DNA of 64,000 nt from an uncultured Paracoccaceae bacterium. Lineage in GTDB: Bacteria > Pseudomonadota > Alphaproteobacteria > Rhodobacterales > Rhodobacteraceae. The notes under the pieces are model-generated. The model saw nothing but the letters and a program-made list of their open reading frames with translations, was not told the DNA's origin and searched no databases. The stretch lies in the NCBI GenBank assembly GCA_947503965.1, contig CANNFU010000005.1:186001-250000 (forward strand), in the 5' to 3' direction. Both the position numbers and the translations under genes were made by a program. Shown here piece after piece: positions 34,752-45,533 of the stretch (position 1 is its first letter; each line of letters starts with the position of its first letter).

Positions 34752-35021
34752 ATGGCACATAAAAAAGCAGGCGGTTCATCCCGTAACGGGCGCGACTCAG
34801 CTGGTCGTCGCCTTGGCGTCAAGAAATTCGGCGGCGAAGCTGTCGTCCCCGGCAACATCATCATGCGTCAGCGCGGCACAAAAATGTGGCCCGGCACTGG
34901 CGTTGGCATGGGCAAGGATCACACGATTTTTGCAACTGTCGATGGCGCCGTGAAATTCCATAAAGGCCTGAAAGGCCGCACCTTTATTTCGGTTCTCCCT
35001 GTAGCGGAGGCCGCTGAATAA
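34752..35021 (+). CDS. rpmA: 50S ribosomal protein L27
   Basis: This 89-residue protein begins [16 protein letters not shown], the conserved N-terminal arm that reaches the peptidyl-transferase centre. The core includes [10 protein letters not shown] and RQRGTK, followed by [12 protein letters not shown]. No N-terminal extension needing Prp-type cleavage is present. AGGAGAG lies about 7 nt before the ATG. A terminator 29 bp downstream ends the rplU-rpmA unit. Confidence 0.98.
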   Translation: MAHKKAGGSSRNGRDSAGRRLGVKKFGGEAVVPGNIIMRQRGTKMWPGTGVGMGKDHTIFATVDGAVKFHKGLKGRTFISVLPVAEAAE

Positions 35022-35049
35022 GCCGAAAATCTCAGGTAACGCATTTGGG

Positions 35050-35077
35050 GGGATCGGTGAACACCGGTCCCTTTTTT
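35050..35077 (+). terminator. Rho-independent terminator after rpmA
   Basis: GGGATCGG (35050-35057) pairs with CCGGTCCC (35064-35071), one T-G wobble, followed by TTTTTT (35072-35077). Confidence 0.85.
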
Positions 35078-35260
35078 CATTACGCCAAGTGATTATCTGA
35101 AAATTGAGGAATTTAGTTTTAGACGGCGGAAGGGACCAGTGGCCCGACAACCCAATGCCTCAGAACGGGGCGCACCGGGCACCGCCAAAAATCATAGTTT
35201 TGCCACCATGTTGAACCATTGGTGCGCTAGGCCATTCAAGTTTTTCGAGGAGGGGAAACA

Positions 35261-35803
35261 ATGATCCACGAGGAAATCACTGTGCAGGATACCATCACGG
35301 CCGACCGCTTTGTGCTGCGCCCGTGCCGCAAATCCGATGCCGGGCTTATTGCCATGTATGCCAGTGATGACCGCGTGGCCCGCGGCACCCGTGCGATGCC
35401 GCATCCGCTGCCCCCCGGCACGGTCGAGGCGATGATCGAACGCGCCAGCCACCCCGACCGGACCGAGGATATCTGGGTCATCGACGGCTCTGCCCAGGGC
35501 CATGCAGAGGCACTGGGGCTGATCAGTCTGGAACGGATGGATCGTGCGCAGTCGGAAATCTTCTATTGGATCGCGCCTGCCTTCTGGAACACCGGTTTCG
35601 CGACCGAGGCCGTGCGCACGCTGATCGCGGCGAACCCGCACGAGGCCGATCGCATCTTTGCAGAGGTGTTTCAGGACAATCCCGGTTCTGCCCGTGTGTT
35701 GACGAATTGCGGCTTCGACTATCTCGGCGATGCCGAGGCGTTTTCCGTCTCGCGCAACGCCACTGTTCCTACTTGGACCTATACGCTCAAAACTGGGTCA
35801 TGA
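35261..35803 (+). CDS. GNAT family N-acetyltransferase (1 of 4 in tandem)
   Basis: This 180-residue protein has the RimJ/RimL-like GNAT fold: the strand TADRFVLRPCRKSDA (about 13-27), the acetyl-CoA region YWIAPAFWNTGFATEAVRTL (about 104-123), and a C-terminal NPGSARVLTNCGF. The motif A loop reads W-N-T-G-F, less canonical than Q/R-x-x-G-x-G/A but with GFATEA intact. A strong AGGAGGGG site precedes the ATG. Its stop overlaps the next GNAT gene as ATGA. The substrate is unknown; such genes commonly sit between rpmA and obgE in Rhodobacteraceae. Confidence 0.88.
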   Translation: MIHEEITVQDTITADRFVLRPCRKSDAGLIAMYASDDRVARGTRAMPHPLPPGTVEAMIERASHPDRTEDIWVIDGSAQGHAEALGLISLERMDRAQSEIFYWIAPAFWNTGFATEAVRTLIAANPHEADRIFAEVFQDNPGSARVLTNCGFDYLGDAEAFSVSRNATVPTWTYTLKTGS

Positions 35804-36315
35804 CTGTCCCGACATTGCGGACTGAGCGGCTTCTCTTGCGTGCGTTGCGGCAGGAGGATGCGCCGGTGCTCGCCACCGCAATCAATGACTACGAGATCAG
35901 CAAATGGCTGACAGTTGTCCCCTATCCCTACATGATCGCGGATGCGGAGTGGTTCATCGGGGAAAACCTCGCCGGGCGGTTCCATACGTGGGCCATCTGG
36001 CACCATGACGACCTGATCGGCGGAATGGGCCTGGACAAGGAACTGGGCTACTGGCTGGTCCCTGCCGCCTGGGGACAGGGCTTTGCGACCGAGGCCGCAT
36101 CGGCAATCATAGCCAACCATTTTGCAACAACCGATGCGGTGCTGATCTGCTCAAGTCATTTCGTTGATAACAAAGCGTCGCGCAACGTCCTGACAAAACT
36201 TGGTTTTGTTGATGTTGGCGCGCATGTGCATCACTCCAAGGCCCGCGGTGCAGATGTGCCCGGACGCAGCATGGAGTTGAGCCGACATCATTGGGAAGCC
36301 AGGCAAAATGCTTGA
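35800..36315 (+). CDS. GNAT family N-acetyltransferase (2 of 4)
   Basis: This 171-residue acetyltransferase begins TVPTLRTERLLLRALRQED, the typical first strand of RimJ/RimL-type enzymes. The acetyl-CoA loop lies in AWGQGFATEAASAI (about 87-100), with the canonical Q-G-x-A arrangement, and NKASRNVLTKLGFVDVG forms the C-terminal pair. The start overlaps the first GNAT by 4 nt and the end overlaps the third by 8 nt, so all are translated as a chain. The sequence most resembles its downstream neighbour, which points to tandem duplication and divergence. Confidence 0.9.
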   Translation: MTVPTLRTERLLLRALRQEDAPVLATAINDYEISKWLTVVPYPYMIADAEWFIGENLAGRFHTWAIWHHDDLIGGMGLDKELGYWLVPAAWGQGFATEAASAIIANHFATTDAVLICSSHFVDNKASRNVLTKLGFVDVGAHVHHSKARGADVPGRSMELSRHHWEARQNA

Positions 36316-36823
36316 GCATAGTCTGCGCACGGATCGCTTGCACCTCAGACCGGTGGGGGCAGGTGATGTTGACGCAGTTGCCACCTATTGCGCGGATTTG
36401 GCACTGGCGCGGTGGATGACCCACATACCTCATCCCTATCACTGCAAAGATGCGGAAGAGTATGTTGCACGCGCGTCGGTCAAGCCGGGCCGTGTCTGGG
36501 CCATCACCTTGAACGACGCATTGGTTGGAACAGTCGGCACCGTGCGCGAGTTTGGCTATTGGGTCGGCCGCCCATACTGGCGTAAAGGTATCGCGGCAGA
36601 GGCGTGCATGGCCGTGCTTGCCCATTACTTTACCGATCCGGCGCATGCGGACATTGCAGCGCGGCATGCGCTTGGCAATGCTGCCTCCGCTGCATTGTTG
36701 CGCAAGCTCGGATTCGTGGATGTCGGACCAACAACCATCACGTCACAGGCGACAAATGAGACGACGGAAGCACGCGAGGTTTTGCTGACCAAAGATGACT
36801 GGAGCACGCTGCAAAATGCCTGA
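36308..36823 (+). CDS. GNAT family N-acetyltransferase (3 of 4)
   Basis: This 171-residue protein starts LEHSLRTDRLHLRPVGAGD. It has the motif A region YWVGRPYWRKGIAAEACMAV (about 82-101), where R-K-G-I-A replaces the commoner Q-G-x-G/A, and ends with NAASAALLRKLGFVDVGP. The region WMTHIPHPYHCKDAEEYV matches the second GNAT's WLTVVPYPYMIADAEWFI, supporting common descent. It overlaps its neighbours by 8 nt on both sides and has no separate promoter visible. Confidence 0.9.
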   Translation: MLEHSLRTDRLHLRPVGAGDVDAVATYCADLALARWMTHIPHPYHCKDAEEYVARASVKPGRVWAITLNDALVGTVGTVREFGYWVGRPYWRKGIAAEACMAVLAHYFTDPAHADIAARHALGNAASAALLRKLGFVDVGPTTITSQATNETTEAREVLLTKDDWSTLQNA

Positions 36824-37301
36824 CCTGACCTACCGCAGCATCCGCCCCGGCGATTTCGAGGATCTGCACGCCATTGCGTCCGACTGGTCTGTCGTCCGGC
36901 AACTCGGCGGCTGGCCATGGCCGCCCAGTGCCGATTTCACCCGTGGCCGGTCTAAACCTTACGAGGGCGAAGGCTTCGTCTGGGCCATTTGCATCAACGA
37001 CCGGCTGATCGGCACCATCGGTATCAACGGCGGTGATCTTGGCTATACGCTCAACCCCGGATATCACGGGCAAGGGATCATGAGCGAGGCCGCCCGCACC
37101 GCCATCACTCACGCCTTCCAGACCACCGACCGCGACCACCTGACCGCGTCGACCTGGCACGACAACCCCGCCTCTTACCGGGTGCTGCAGAAACTCGGCT
37201 TTGTCCACTGGCAAACCCACTACATCCACGCCAAAGCGCGCAACATCCCTACGCTGGTCCATCAGCACCGGTTGACCCGCACGACGTGGGTCGGTTCCTG
37301 A
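36816..37301 (+). CDS. GNAT family N-acetyltransferase (4 of 4)
   Basis: This 161-residue protein, the shortest of the four, starts at ATG 36816 (GGAG 11 nt upstream), overlapping the previous gene by 8 nt. The first strand is PDLTYRSIRPGDFEDLHAI and motif A is NPGYHGQGIMSEAARTAI (about 81-98), with H-G-Q-G-I. The C-terminal NPASYRVLQKLGFVHW is standard. The sequence DWSVVRQLGGWPWPP is shared with a common Rhodobacteraceae GNAT type in the rpmA-obgE interval. The substrate is unknown. Confidence 0.9.
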   Translation: MPDLTYRSIRPGDFEDLHAIASDWSVVRQLGGWPWPPSADFTRGRSKPYEGEGFVWAICINDRLIGTIGINGGDLGYTLNPGYHGQGIMSEAARTAITHAFQTTDRDHLTASTWHDNPASYRVLQKLGFVHWQTHYIHAKARNIPTLVHQHRLTRTTWVGS

Positions 37302-37369
37302 TGTTTTTGTTCTGGCTGGGCTTTATGTCGGCTTTGCGGGACTTAGCTGCCGTTGGTCTCGCCCCGCGA

Positions 37370-37909
37370 TCAATCGTAGTCTGCAGCCCACACCAGAAGG
37401 GGCACTTTTCTCCCATCTGACTCGATCCAATTGAAGTCTTTTGATGGTATTCGTGACATATTGAGCCGCGCCATCACCTTTTGAGAACGTTCATTCTGAG
37501 CAGACGTATAGCTGATGACCTTCTCCGCGGGAAAAGTGCGCCTAAAGTCGGCCATACAAGCTCGTGCTGCTTCTGTGGCATAACCTTTGCCCCAGTAAGC
37601 GACGTTAAGTCGCCAACCAATTTCGTTATGTTTGCCAATGGCTTCGTCATTGTACCGTGGGCAAATTCCGACGTAGCCGACGAAGTTGCCCGCATGGTCT
37701 TCCACGCAGTATCTGCTGAAGCCGCATTGCTCGTACATCTCGATGTATCGCACTAACTTAGCTTGGCTTTCACCCGACGAAATTGGGCCACCTAAGTCAT
37801 GCATCACAGATGGATCGGCGTGCATTTTGGAGAACGCGCTCAAGTCTTCCAACCGCCAAGTTCGCATAAGCAGATGTTCGGTCTCAATTCGCTTACTTGT
37901 TCTCTGCAT
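37370..37909 (-). CDS. GNAT family N-acetyltransferase on the opposite strand, AT-richer
   Basis: This 179-residue RimJ/RimL-type acetyltransferase begins SKRIETEHLLMRTWRLEDL. Its acetyl-CoA loop is AYWGKGYATEAARACM (about 104-119), and NERSQKVMARLNM closes the fold. The gene is convergent to the four-gene GNAT array, and its base composition is visibly more AT-rich, with codons such as TCA, GAT and CGA more frequent than in its neighbours. That suggests separate, possibly recent acquisition. There is no mobile-element remnant beside it. The 175-bp gap to obgE contains no other gene. Confidence 0.88.
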   Translation of the reverse strand: MQRTSKRIETEHLLMRTWRLEDLSAFSKMHADPSVMHDLGGPISSGESQAKLVRYIEMYEQCGFSRYCVEDHAGNFVGYVGICPRYNDEAIGKHNEIGWRLNVAYWGKGYATEAARACMADFRRTFPAEKVISYTSAQNERSQKVMARLNMSRIPSKDFNWIESDGRKVPLLVWAADYD

Positions 37910-38057
37910 ATGCGACGTATAGCTGCGTTACGGCATTGAGCAAAGAGGACTCTAATCGGACCTTCCGCGCAGAGCGACATATTCCAAAACCCTATCGTTT
38001 GCAGCCCAGCCCACCAGCCCTGCTTGAGAAGCGCCACACAATAGAGTATCGCGCTGA

Positions 38058-40225
<2,168 letters not shown>

Positions 40226-40236
40226 AGGAACGCAAG

Positions 40237-41493
40237 ATGAACGAACAAAACACAATAGCGCCTATGATGGCACAGATCGGCAGCGATGCCCGCGACGCTG
40301 CCAGCGTTCTTGCTACCGCGTCTGCTGACGCGAAAACGCAGGCGCTGAATGCCGCCGCCAATGCGGTCTGGAATCAACGCGCCGCGATCATCGCCTCCAA
40401 TAAGCAGGACATGGCCTATGGCGCGGAAAAAGGACTGTCACCCGCGATGATGGACCGTCTGATGCTGGACGAGGACCGCATTCAGGGCATGGTCGACGGT
40501 CTGCGCGCCGTCGCCGCCCAGATCGACCCGGTGGGTGAGGTGACGGAAGAATGGGCCCGGCCCAACGGCCTGCATATCCAGCGTGTCCGCACCCCCATCG
40601 GGGTGATCGGCGTGATCTACGAAAGCCGCCCGAATGTGACTGCTGATGCCGGCGCGCTCTGCTTGAAATCCGGCAATGCGGTGATCCTGCGCGGCGGCTC
40701 CGAAAGTTTTCATTCCAGCCAGGCCATCCACGCCTGTCTGACCACTGGCCTCAAATCCGCAGGCCTGCCCGAAACCGCGATCCAGTTGATCCCCACCCGC
40801 GACCGCGCCGCTGTCACCGCGATGCTGCAAGCCACTGACCATATCGACGTCATCGTCCCCCGTGGCGGCAAGGGCCTTGTCGGGTTGGTCCAACGCGAGG
40901 CGCGCGTGCCCGTCTTTGCCCATCTCGAAGGCATCTGCCATGTCTATGTAGATGGCGATGCCGATCTTGAAAAAGCCAAAGCCGTGATTGTGAATGCCAA
41001 AGCCCGGCGCACCGGCATTTGTGGGTCTGCCGAAACGCTACTGGTCGATCAGGCCTTTCACGACAAATACGGTGATGTGCTCAGCGACGCGCTGATCGCG
41101 GCAGGTGTTGAAGTGCGCAGCGACGGCAGCCTGAAAGGCACGAAGCCTGCGCAGCCCGATGACTTTGGGCAGGAATTTCTGGACATGATCATCGCCGCCA
41201 AGGTGGTGAACGGCGTGGACGAGGCGATTGCGCATATTCGCAAATACGGCTCAAACCACACCGATGCGATCATCACGGAAAGTGACGCCACCGCGAACCG
41301 TTTCTTTCACCAACTCGACAGCGCGATCCTGATGCGCAACGCATCGACCCAATTTGCAGATGGCGGCGAATTCGGGATGGGGGCGGAAATTGGCATCGCC
41401 ACGGGCAAGCTGCACGCGCGCGGCCCGGTTGGGGCAACGCAACTGACCAGCTTCAAATATCTTGTGACCGGTGACGGAACGATCCGCCCCTAG
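40237..41493 (+). CDS. proA: Gamma-glutamyl phosphate reductase
   Basis: This 418-residue NADPH-dependent enzyme carries out the second step of proline synthesis. It has the family sequence [19 protein letters not shown] (about 127-145), the catalytic Cys in [16 protein letters not shown] (about 262-277), and the C-terminal [21 protein letters not shown] region. Start ATG is preceded by AAGGAACG. Its 3' end overlaps the convergent chpT by 4 nt, so no terminator lies between them. Confidence 0.97.
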   Translation: MNEQNTIAPMMAQIGSDARDAASVLATASADAKTQALNAAANAVWNQRAAIIASNKQDMAYGAEKGLSPAMMDRLMLDEDRIQGMVDGLRAVAAQIDPVGEVTEEWARPNGLHIQRVRTPIGVIGVIYESRPNVTADAGALCLKSGNAVILRGGSESFHSSQAIHACLTTGLKSAGLPETAIQLIPTRDRAAVTAMLQATDHIDVIVPRGGKGLVGLVQREARVPVFAHLEGICHVYVDGDADLEKAKAVIVNAKARRTGICGSAETLLVDQAFHDKYGDVLSDALIAAGVEVRSDGSLKGTKPAQPDDFGQEFLDMIIAAKVVNGVDEAIAHIRKYGSNHTDAIITESDATANRFFHQLDSAILMRNASTQFADGGEFGMGAEIGIATGKLHARGPVGATQLTSFKYLVTGDGTIRP

Positions 41494-42080
41494 AACACAG
41501 CAATCAGCTTGTCGGCGGCCATGGACACATGCAGTTTTCGCCCTGCTTTGGCCATGACACCGGGGATCAGGGCGAATTGCACCTGCGCGGCAGTGTATTC
41601 ATAGCCCACAACCGGCTTGGTCATCGTGTCCCACAACGCGCCATCGACGCTCATCCGGGGGCCTTCCGCGCTCAGCCGCCACTGGTCGTCATCCTGCACC
41701 ACATGAATATCGCCCCCCATAGGCAATGCGGCTTCAAAACACTGCATCATTAATAAGGCACAGCGGACCTCGCGGCGCGACTGGTCTCCATCGACATTCC
41801 AGAAATAGGTGAAGCGGCCGCCCCGCGCCGTCGCCGCGAGGATCGACATGATCTCGGCCCGGCCAACCATCTGATCATCCGCCGCTGCCCCGTAGGCTAT
41901 CCGGAAATACCGGATGCGCGCATTTGCGTTCTGGACACTTTCGTTGATCAACTGCATTTCCGGTCCGGTGTCACCATCCGTCAGCGACAAAAGCTCAACA
42001 CCATTGCCGATTGCACCAATAGGGCTGATAAGGTCGTGACAAATACGCGAGCCTACAAGGGCGGCCAGATCAGGGGTCAT
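41490..42080 (-). CDS. chpT: Histidine phosphotransferase ChpT
   Basis: This 196-residue protein is a dimeric phosphotransfer protein of the CckA-ChpT-CtrA relay that controls motility, gene-transfer agents and cell cycle in alphaproteobacteria. The phosphoacceptor is His15 in [19 protein letters not shown] degenerate Bergerat-like ATPase fold follows without ATP-binding boxes, as expected for ChpT. I chose ATG 42080; AAGGAG lies 9 nt upstream and the longer frame has no support. It is divergent from the DUF3553 gene with only 30 bp between start codons, so its promoter must overlap that gene. CckA and CtrA are not in the window. Confidence 0.9.
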   Translation of the reverse strand: MTPDLAALVGSRICHDLISPIGAIGNGVELLSLTDGDTGPEMQLINESVQNANARIRYFRIAYGAAADDQMVGRAEIMSILAATARGGRFTYFWNVDGDQSRREVRCALLMMQCFEAALPMGGDIHVVQDDDQWRLSAEGPRMSVDGALWDTMTKPVVGYEYTAAQVQFALIPGVMAKAGRKLHVSMAADKLIAVF

Positions 42081-42110
42081 TGCAAAGTCTCCTTCAGGAG
42101 GGGAAAAGAA

Positions 42111-42293
42111 ATGTCGGACATCAATGCGATCCTCGAACCCGGCATGCTGGTCCGGCATCCGGACCGCGCCGATTGGGGCATCGGGCAGGTCCAGTCGAAT
42201 ATCGGCGGCAAGATCACCGTCAACTTTCGTGAGGAAGGCAAAGTGGTCATTGATGGATCACGCATCCTGCTGGTCCTGGTATATGAACAATAG
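42111..42293 (+). CDS. DUF3553 protein
   Basis: This 60-residue protein matches DUF3553: MLVRHPDRADWGIGQVQS (residues 11-28), then KITVNFREEGKVV. The fold is probably a small SH3-like barrel, similar to the beta domain of some helicases and CarD-like proteins; the function is unknown. AGGAGGGG (42097-42104) is 6 nt before the ATG. The ribosome-binding sites of this gene and chpT fill the 30-bp gap between them, so its promoter must lie within chpT. Confidence 0.85.
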   Translation: MSDINAILEPGMLVRHPDRADWGIGQVQSNIGGKITVNFREEGKVVIDGSRILLVLVYEQ

Positions 42294-42360
42294 ACGCAAC
42301 CCAAAGTAGAAAACACCAAAAACTATCAACGTGACCAACTAAGACCTATTGGCACAACGG

Positions 42361-42376
42361 TTAGCAAAGCGTTAAC
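42361..42376. promoter_or_regulatory. CtrA-like binding site upstream of olsB
   Basis: TTAG-N7-TTAAC at 42361-42376 matches the CtrA consensus TTAA-N7-TTAAC at all but one conserved position with exact spacing. It lies 31 bp before the olsB start, where no other clear promoter elements are seen. The proximity to chpT, a CtrA pathway gene, is suggestive only. Confidence 0.4.
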
Positions 42377-42406
42377 GCGCGCTCATAAAAGTAAACATGA
42401 CGCGAA

Positions 42407-43189
42407 ATGGACATGACGAAAACGACCACACTTCGGGTTGATACCGCACAAAACAAGGACGATCTGCGACAGGCCCAACGCCTACGCTATGACGTTTTCG
42501 TTGATGAACTGGGCGGTGACGGGCCGCATGTGGATCATGTGCGGCGGCTTGAACAGGACCAGTATGACCCTCACGCAACGCATCTGTTATTGCGTGATCA
42601 GTCGCGCCCGGATGATGACAGCGTGGTAGGGGTTTACAGGCTGCTCAGCAGTGCCGGGGCGCAGGCGGCCGGGCAGTTTTATTGCGAAGACGAATATGAT
42701 CTCAGCCTGCTGAAAAACAGCCAAAAACGGTTGCTGGAACTGGGCCGATCCTGCCTGCACAAGGACTATCGCGGCGGGGCCGGGCTGATGCATCTGTGGG
42801 GCGCTGTGTCTGACTATGTGACTGCCAATAATATCGAGATATTGTTTGGCGTCGCGTCCTTTCACGGCACCGATCCGCAGAAAATAGCCGCAGCACTCAG
42901 CCTGCTGCACCATGATTATCTTGCGCCGACCCGGTACAGGGTTCATGCCATCGGACCGACAGCGCAGTCGATGAACCTGCAACCAAAAGCGACGATCGAC
43001 AAGGTCAGCGCCCTGCGCGACACACCCGCCCTGATCAAGGCTTATCTGCGTCTGGGTGGCATGGTGGGCAAGGGGGCCTTTGTCGATCACGCCTTCAACA
43101 CCACCGATGTCTGCCTGATCCTACCCACGGATGCGGTGAACGAGCGGCAGCGCAGGCTTTATACCCGTGGACCACGCAGCAATGGCTGA
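42407..43189 (+). CDS. olsB: Ornithine-acyl-ACP N-acyltransferase OlsB
   Basis: This 260-residue member of the OlsB/hemolysin-like GNAT family would attach a 3-hydroxyacyl chain from ACP to the amino group of ornithine, the first step of ornithine-lipid synthesis at the inner membrane. Landmarks are LRYDVFVDELG (about 27-37), VGVYRLL (about 74), LELGRSCLHKDYRGG (about 105-119), and the C-terminal KAYLRLGGMVGKGAFVD near 206-222. ATG 42407 and ATG 42413 are both in frame; neither has a good ribosome-binding site. olsA overlaps its end by 8 nt, forming the standard olsBA pair. Confidence 0.9.
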   Translation: MDMTKTTTLRVDTAQNKDDLRQAQRLRYDVFVDELGGDGPHVDHVRRLEQDQYDPHATHLLLRDQSRPDDDSVVGVYRLLSSAGAQAAGQFYCEDEYDLSLLKNSQKRLLELGRSCLHKDYRGGAGLMHLWGAVSDYVTANNIEILFGVASFHGTDPQKIAAALSLLHHDYLAPTRYRVHAIGPTAQSMNLQPKATIDKVSALRDTPALIKAYLRLGGMVGKGAFVDHAFNTTDVCLILPTDAVNERQRRLYTRGPRSNG

Positions 43190-44027
43190 CACATGGTACA
43201 GTGATCATGCGCCCGCGCCTGAGCCCCTTGGCCCTGCCGACTGGCTGCGGGTCATTCTGCGGGCGATCCCACTGATCATCCTTGTTTTCGGCGGGCTGAT
43301 CCTGCTGCTGTTGGTCCGCCTGTTTGAACGTCCGTTATGCGGCCTGCGCCGACCAGTTACGCCACATATCACGCAGGTCGTCTGCCGCGCCGCGTTTGTC
43401 GTGCTGGGTATCCGTTACACCACAACCGGGGCACCCATGGCAGGGCCCGGTGCAGTCGTTGCAAACCATTCGTCCTGGCTGGACATCTTTGCATTGAATG
43501 CCCGCAAACGGATCTACTTTGTGTCTAAATCCGAGGTGGCAGGCTGGCCCGGTATCGGCTGGCTGGCGCGAGCCACCGGAACCGTCTTTATCAAACGCGA
43601 CCGACGCGAGGCCGCATCCCAGATCACCGTGTTCCGCGACAGGCTGGCAGCCGGGCATAAACTGTTGTTTTTCCCCGAGGGCACATCAACTGACGGACAG
43701 CAGGTGCTGCCTTTCAAACCCACGCTGTTCGCCGCTTTCTTTGACGATGCCCTACGGGAAACGCTGCAAATTCAGCCTGTAACGGTCAATTACACCGCAC
43801 CACCCGGCGCAGACCCGCGCTTTTACGGCTGGTGGGGGGATATGGATTTCGGCCCGCATTTGCTTGGCACTTTGGCGGCCCGGCGACAGGGTTCGGTCAG
43901 TGTGACATATCATGACCCGGTGAAGGTGACGGATTTCAAGGATCGCAAGGCATTGGCGAAAGCCACCGAAACCACTGTCCGGAACGGGCTAGCCGCCCAT
44001 CGCAACGCGCATCTCAGCCAAGGCTGA
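43182..44027 (+). CDS. olsA: Lyso-ornithine lipid O-acyltransferase OlsA (PlsC family)
   Basis: This 281-residue 1-acyl-glycerol-phosphate acyltransferase-family protein would complete ornithine lipid by esterifying the hydroxy group of lyso-ornithine lipid. A membrane helix is at about 28-46. The catalytic NHSSWLD motif (HX4D) is at about 92-98 and FFPEGTSTDG at about 165-174. Start ATG 43182 overlaps olsB by 8 nt; a GTG at 43167 is also in frame. The last 39 nt overlap the convergent ThiE-like gene. Confidence 0.9.
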   Translation: MADTWYSDHAPAPEPLGPADWLRVILRAIPLIILVFGGLILLLLVRLFERPLCGLRRPVTPHITQVVCRAAFVVLGIRYTTTGAPMAGPGAVVANHSSWLDIFALNARKRIYFVSKSEVAGWPGIGWLARATGTVFIKRDRREAASQITVFRDRLAAGHKLLFFPEGTSTDGQQVLPFKPTLFAAFFDDALRETLQIQPVTVNYTAPPGADPRFYGWWGDMDFGPHLLGTLAARRQGSVSVTYHDPVKVTDFKDRKALAKATETTVRNGLAAHRNAHLSQG

Positions 44028-44615
44028 GGCGGGGTCGTCAGCCCCCCAAATCTCATCCCCGATGCCAAAGAAATCCGTGTGCGGGGCCAATTTGCGGATC
44101 AGGTCGATATCCAACGCGCCCTCGGCCACCACCGGCACTTCGATCATCATCGACCACCATTCGAACAGCTCCAGCTCGGCCTGTCGCCCATCACCCAAGT
44201 GGGTGATGCCAACAGGGCCAAAGCTCACATAATCGGCCCCCAGTTCCCCAGCGGTCATGCCGTCATGGCGTGAATTGGTGCAGAACGCACCGACGATTGC
44301 ATCATCGCCCAGATCCTTGCGGACCTTTTTGACAGACCGCGCACCGTCCTGCAGATGCACACCGTCCAGGCCCAGCCGCTCGACCATCAGGATATGACTG
44401 TCGATGACCAGCGCCACATCACGCGCATGGGTCACTTCGCGCAGGGCATCGGCCGCCTTGGCGATGCGGGCGTCATCCTTGGTGCCAAGGGCAAGCCGGA
44501 CACAGGCCACAGGCACCCGATCAAGACAGGCCGCCAATTGGCCGGGATACCCGGACAGGTCGAATTCCGACGGGGTGATCAGGTAAATCTGGGGGGCGTC
44601 TTGGTCATCCGACAT
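43989..44615 (-). CDS. ThiE-like (thiamine phosphate synthase family) protein with degenerate motifs
   Basis: This 208-residue TIM-barrel protein belongs to the TMP-synthase/TenI family. It has GVHLQDG (about 86-92) where ThiE has GVHLGQ, then SRHDGMTAGELGADYVSFGPV (split: SRHDGMTAGELG, ADYVSFGPV) near 118-138. The pyrophosphate-binding TxTK motif of true ThiE is replaced by GITHLGDG, and AIGGI by AEGAL. It may therefore be a second, non-canonical paralogue instead of the housekeeping ThiE. No TPP riboswitch or thi gene is nearby. It converges on olsA with a 39-nt overlap and diverges from the RNA methyltransferase gene. Confidence 0.72.
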   Translation of the reverse strand: MSDDQDAPQIYLITPSEFDLSGYPGQLAACLDRVPVACVRLALGTKDDARIAKAADALREVTHARDVALVIDSHILMVERLGLDGVHLQDGARSVKKVRKDLGDDAIVGAFCTNSRHDGMTAGELGADYVSFGPVGITHLGDGRQAELELFEWWSMMIEVPVVAEGALDIDLIRKLAPHTDFFGIGDEIWGADDPASALAEMRVAMGG

Positions 44616-44738
44616 GCGATTGGTCCGGTATTCTTCTTTGTTGAAAAGGTTCTAGCGGGGAAAGACGCGGTTGACCATGGGGTGCTTGCCTTGAACCGGG
44701 GCGCGGCGTATCAGGCCGCGAGTTTGACAGGAAACCCC

Positions 44739-45479
44739 ATGCCCAGCCCCGACCCACAGCCCGCATTCGTTCTGATCCGCCCACAGATGGGCGAAAATAT
44801 CGGTGCGGCGGCGCGGGGCATGTGGAATTTCGGGCTCGACCGGATGCGGATCATCGATCCGCGCGACGGTTGGCCCAATCAAAAGGCGGTGGCGATGGCC
44901 AGCGGGGCCGGGCGGCTGCTGGATGAGGCGCAGATCTTTGCTGACACGCCTGCGGCCATTGCGGATTGCGATTATGTCTACGCCACGACCGCCCGGCCAC
45001 GCGGGCTGACCAAGCCGGTGCTGACGCCAGAGGCCGCGATGCAAGAGGCGCGCCAGAAAATCGCATCCGGTGACAAAGTTGCCGTGATGTTCGGCCCCGA
45101 ACGATCAGGCATGGAGAATGAGGATATCGCCCGCGCCAACGCGATCATCTCGGTCCCGGTGAACCCTGATTTCCCGTCACTCAACCTTGCGCAATGCGTG
45201 TTGCTGACAGGGTATGAATGGCGCCGCGAAAGCGTGCCTGCAGTGGCAAGCCGGACCGATGCGGTGGGCGACTGGGCAGAACAGATCGAGATCGAAAAGC
45301 TCAGCCAGCATTACGAAGACCGTCTGCAAGACGCCGGGTTCTTTTTCCCCGACCACAAGGCCGCGAACATGAAGCTGAACCTGCGCAATCTGTGGTCGCG
45401 CATGCCGCTGACCCGCGCGGATGTGCAGATGTTGCACGGGATTATGCGGCAGATGGTGCGTTGGAAGGAACGGGGTTAA
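44739..45479 (+). CDS. trmJ: SPOUT RNA methyltransferase (TrmJ/TrmH family)
   Basis: This 246-residue SAM-dependent ribose 2'-O-methyltransferase probably acts on tRNA position 32 (TrmJ-like). The knot-forming motifs are FVLIRPQMGENIGAAARG (motif 1, about 10-27), VAVMFGPERSGMEN (motif 2, about 111-124) and PVNPDFPSLNLAQCVLL (motif 3, about 138-154). ATG 44739 has AGGAA 6 nt upstream; in-frame starts further up are inside the divergent gene. The C-terminal helix, LHGIMRQMVRWKERG, is typical of TrmJ. Assignment to a specific tRNA site is by family. Confidence 0.88.
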   Translation: MPSPDPQPAFVLIRPQMGENIGAAARGMWNFGLDRMRIIDPRDGWPNQKAVAMASGAGRLLDEAQIFADTPAAIADCDYVYATTARPRGLTKPVLTPEAAMQEARQKIASGDKVAVMFGPERSGMENEDIARANAIISVPVNPDFPSLNLAQCVLLTGYEWRRESVPAVASRTDAVGDWAEQIEIEKLSQHYEDRLQDAGFFFPDHKAANMKLNLRNLWSRMPLTRADVQMLHGIMRQMVRWKERG

Positions 45480-45533
45480 GCGATCTTAACCTTCATTAAG
45501 GGCACTGCGTTAACAGGCCAGACGATGACGCAT

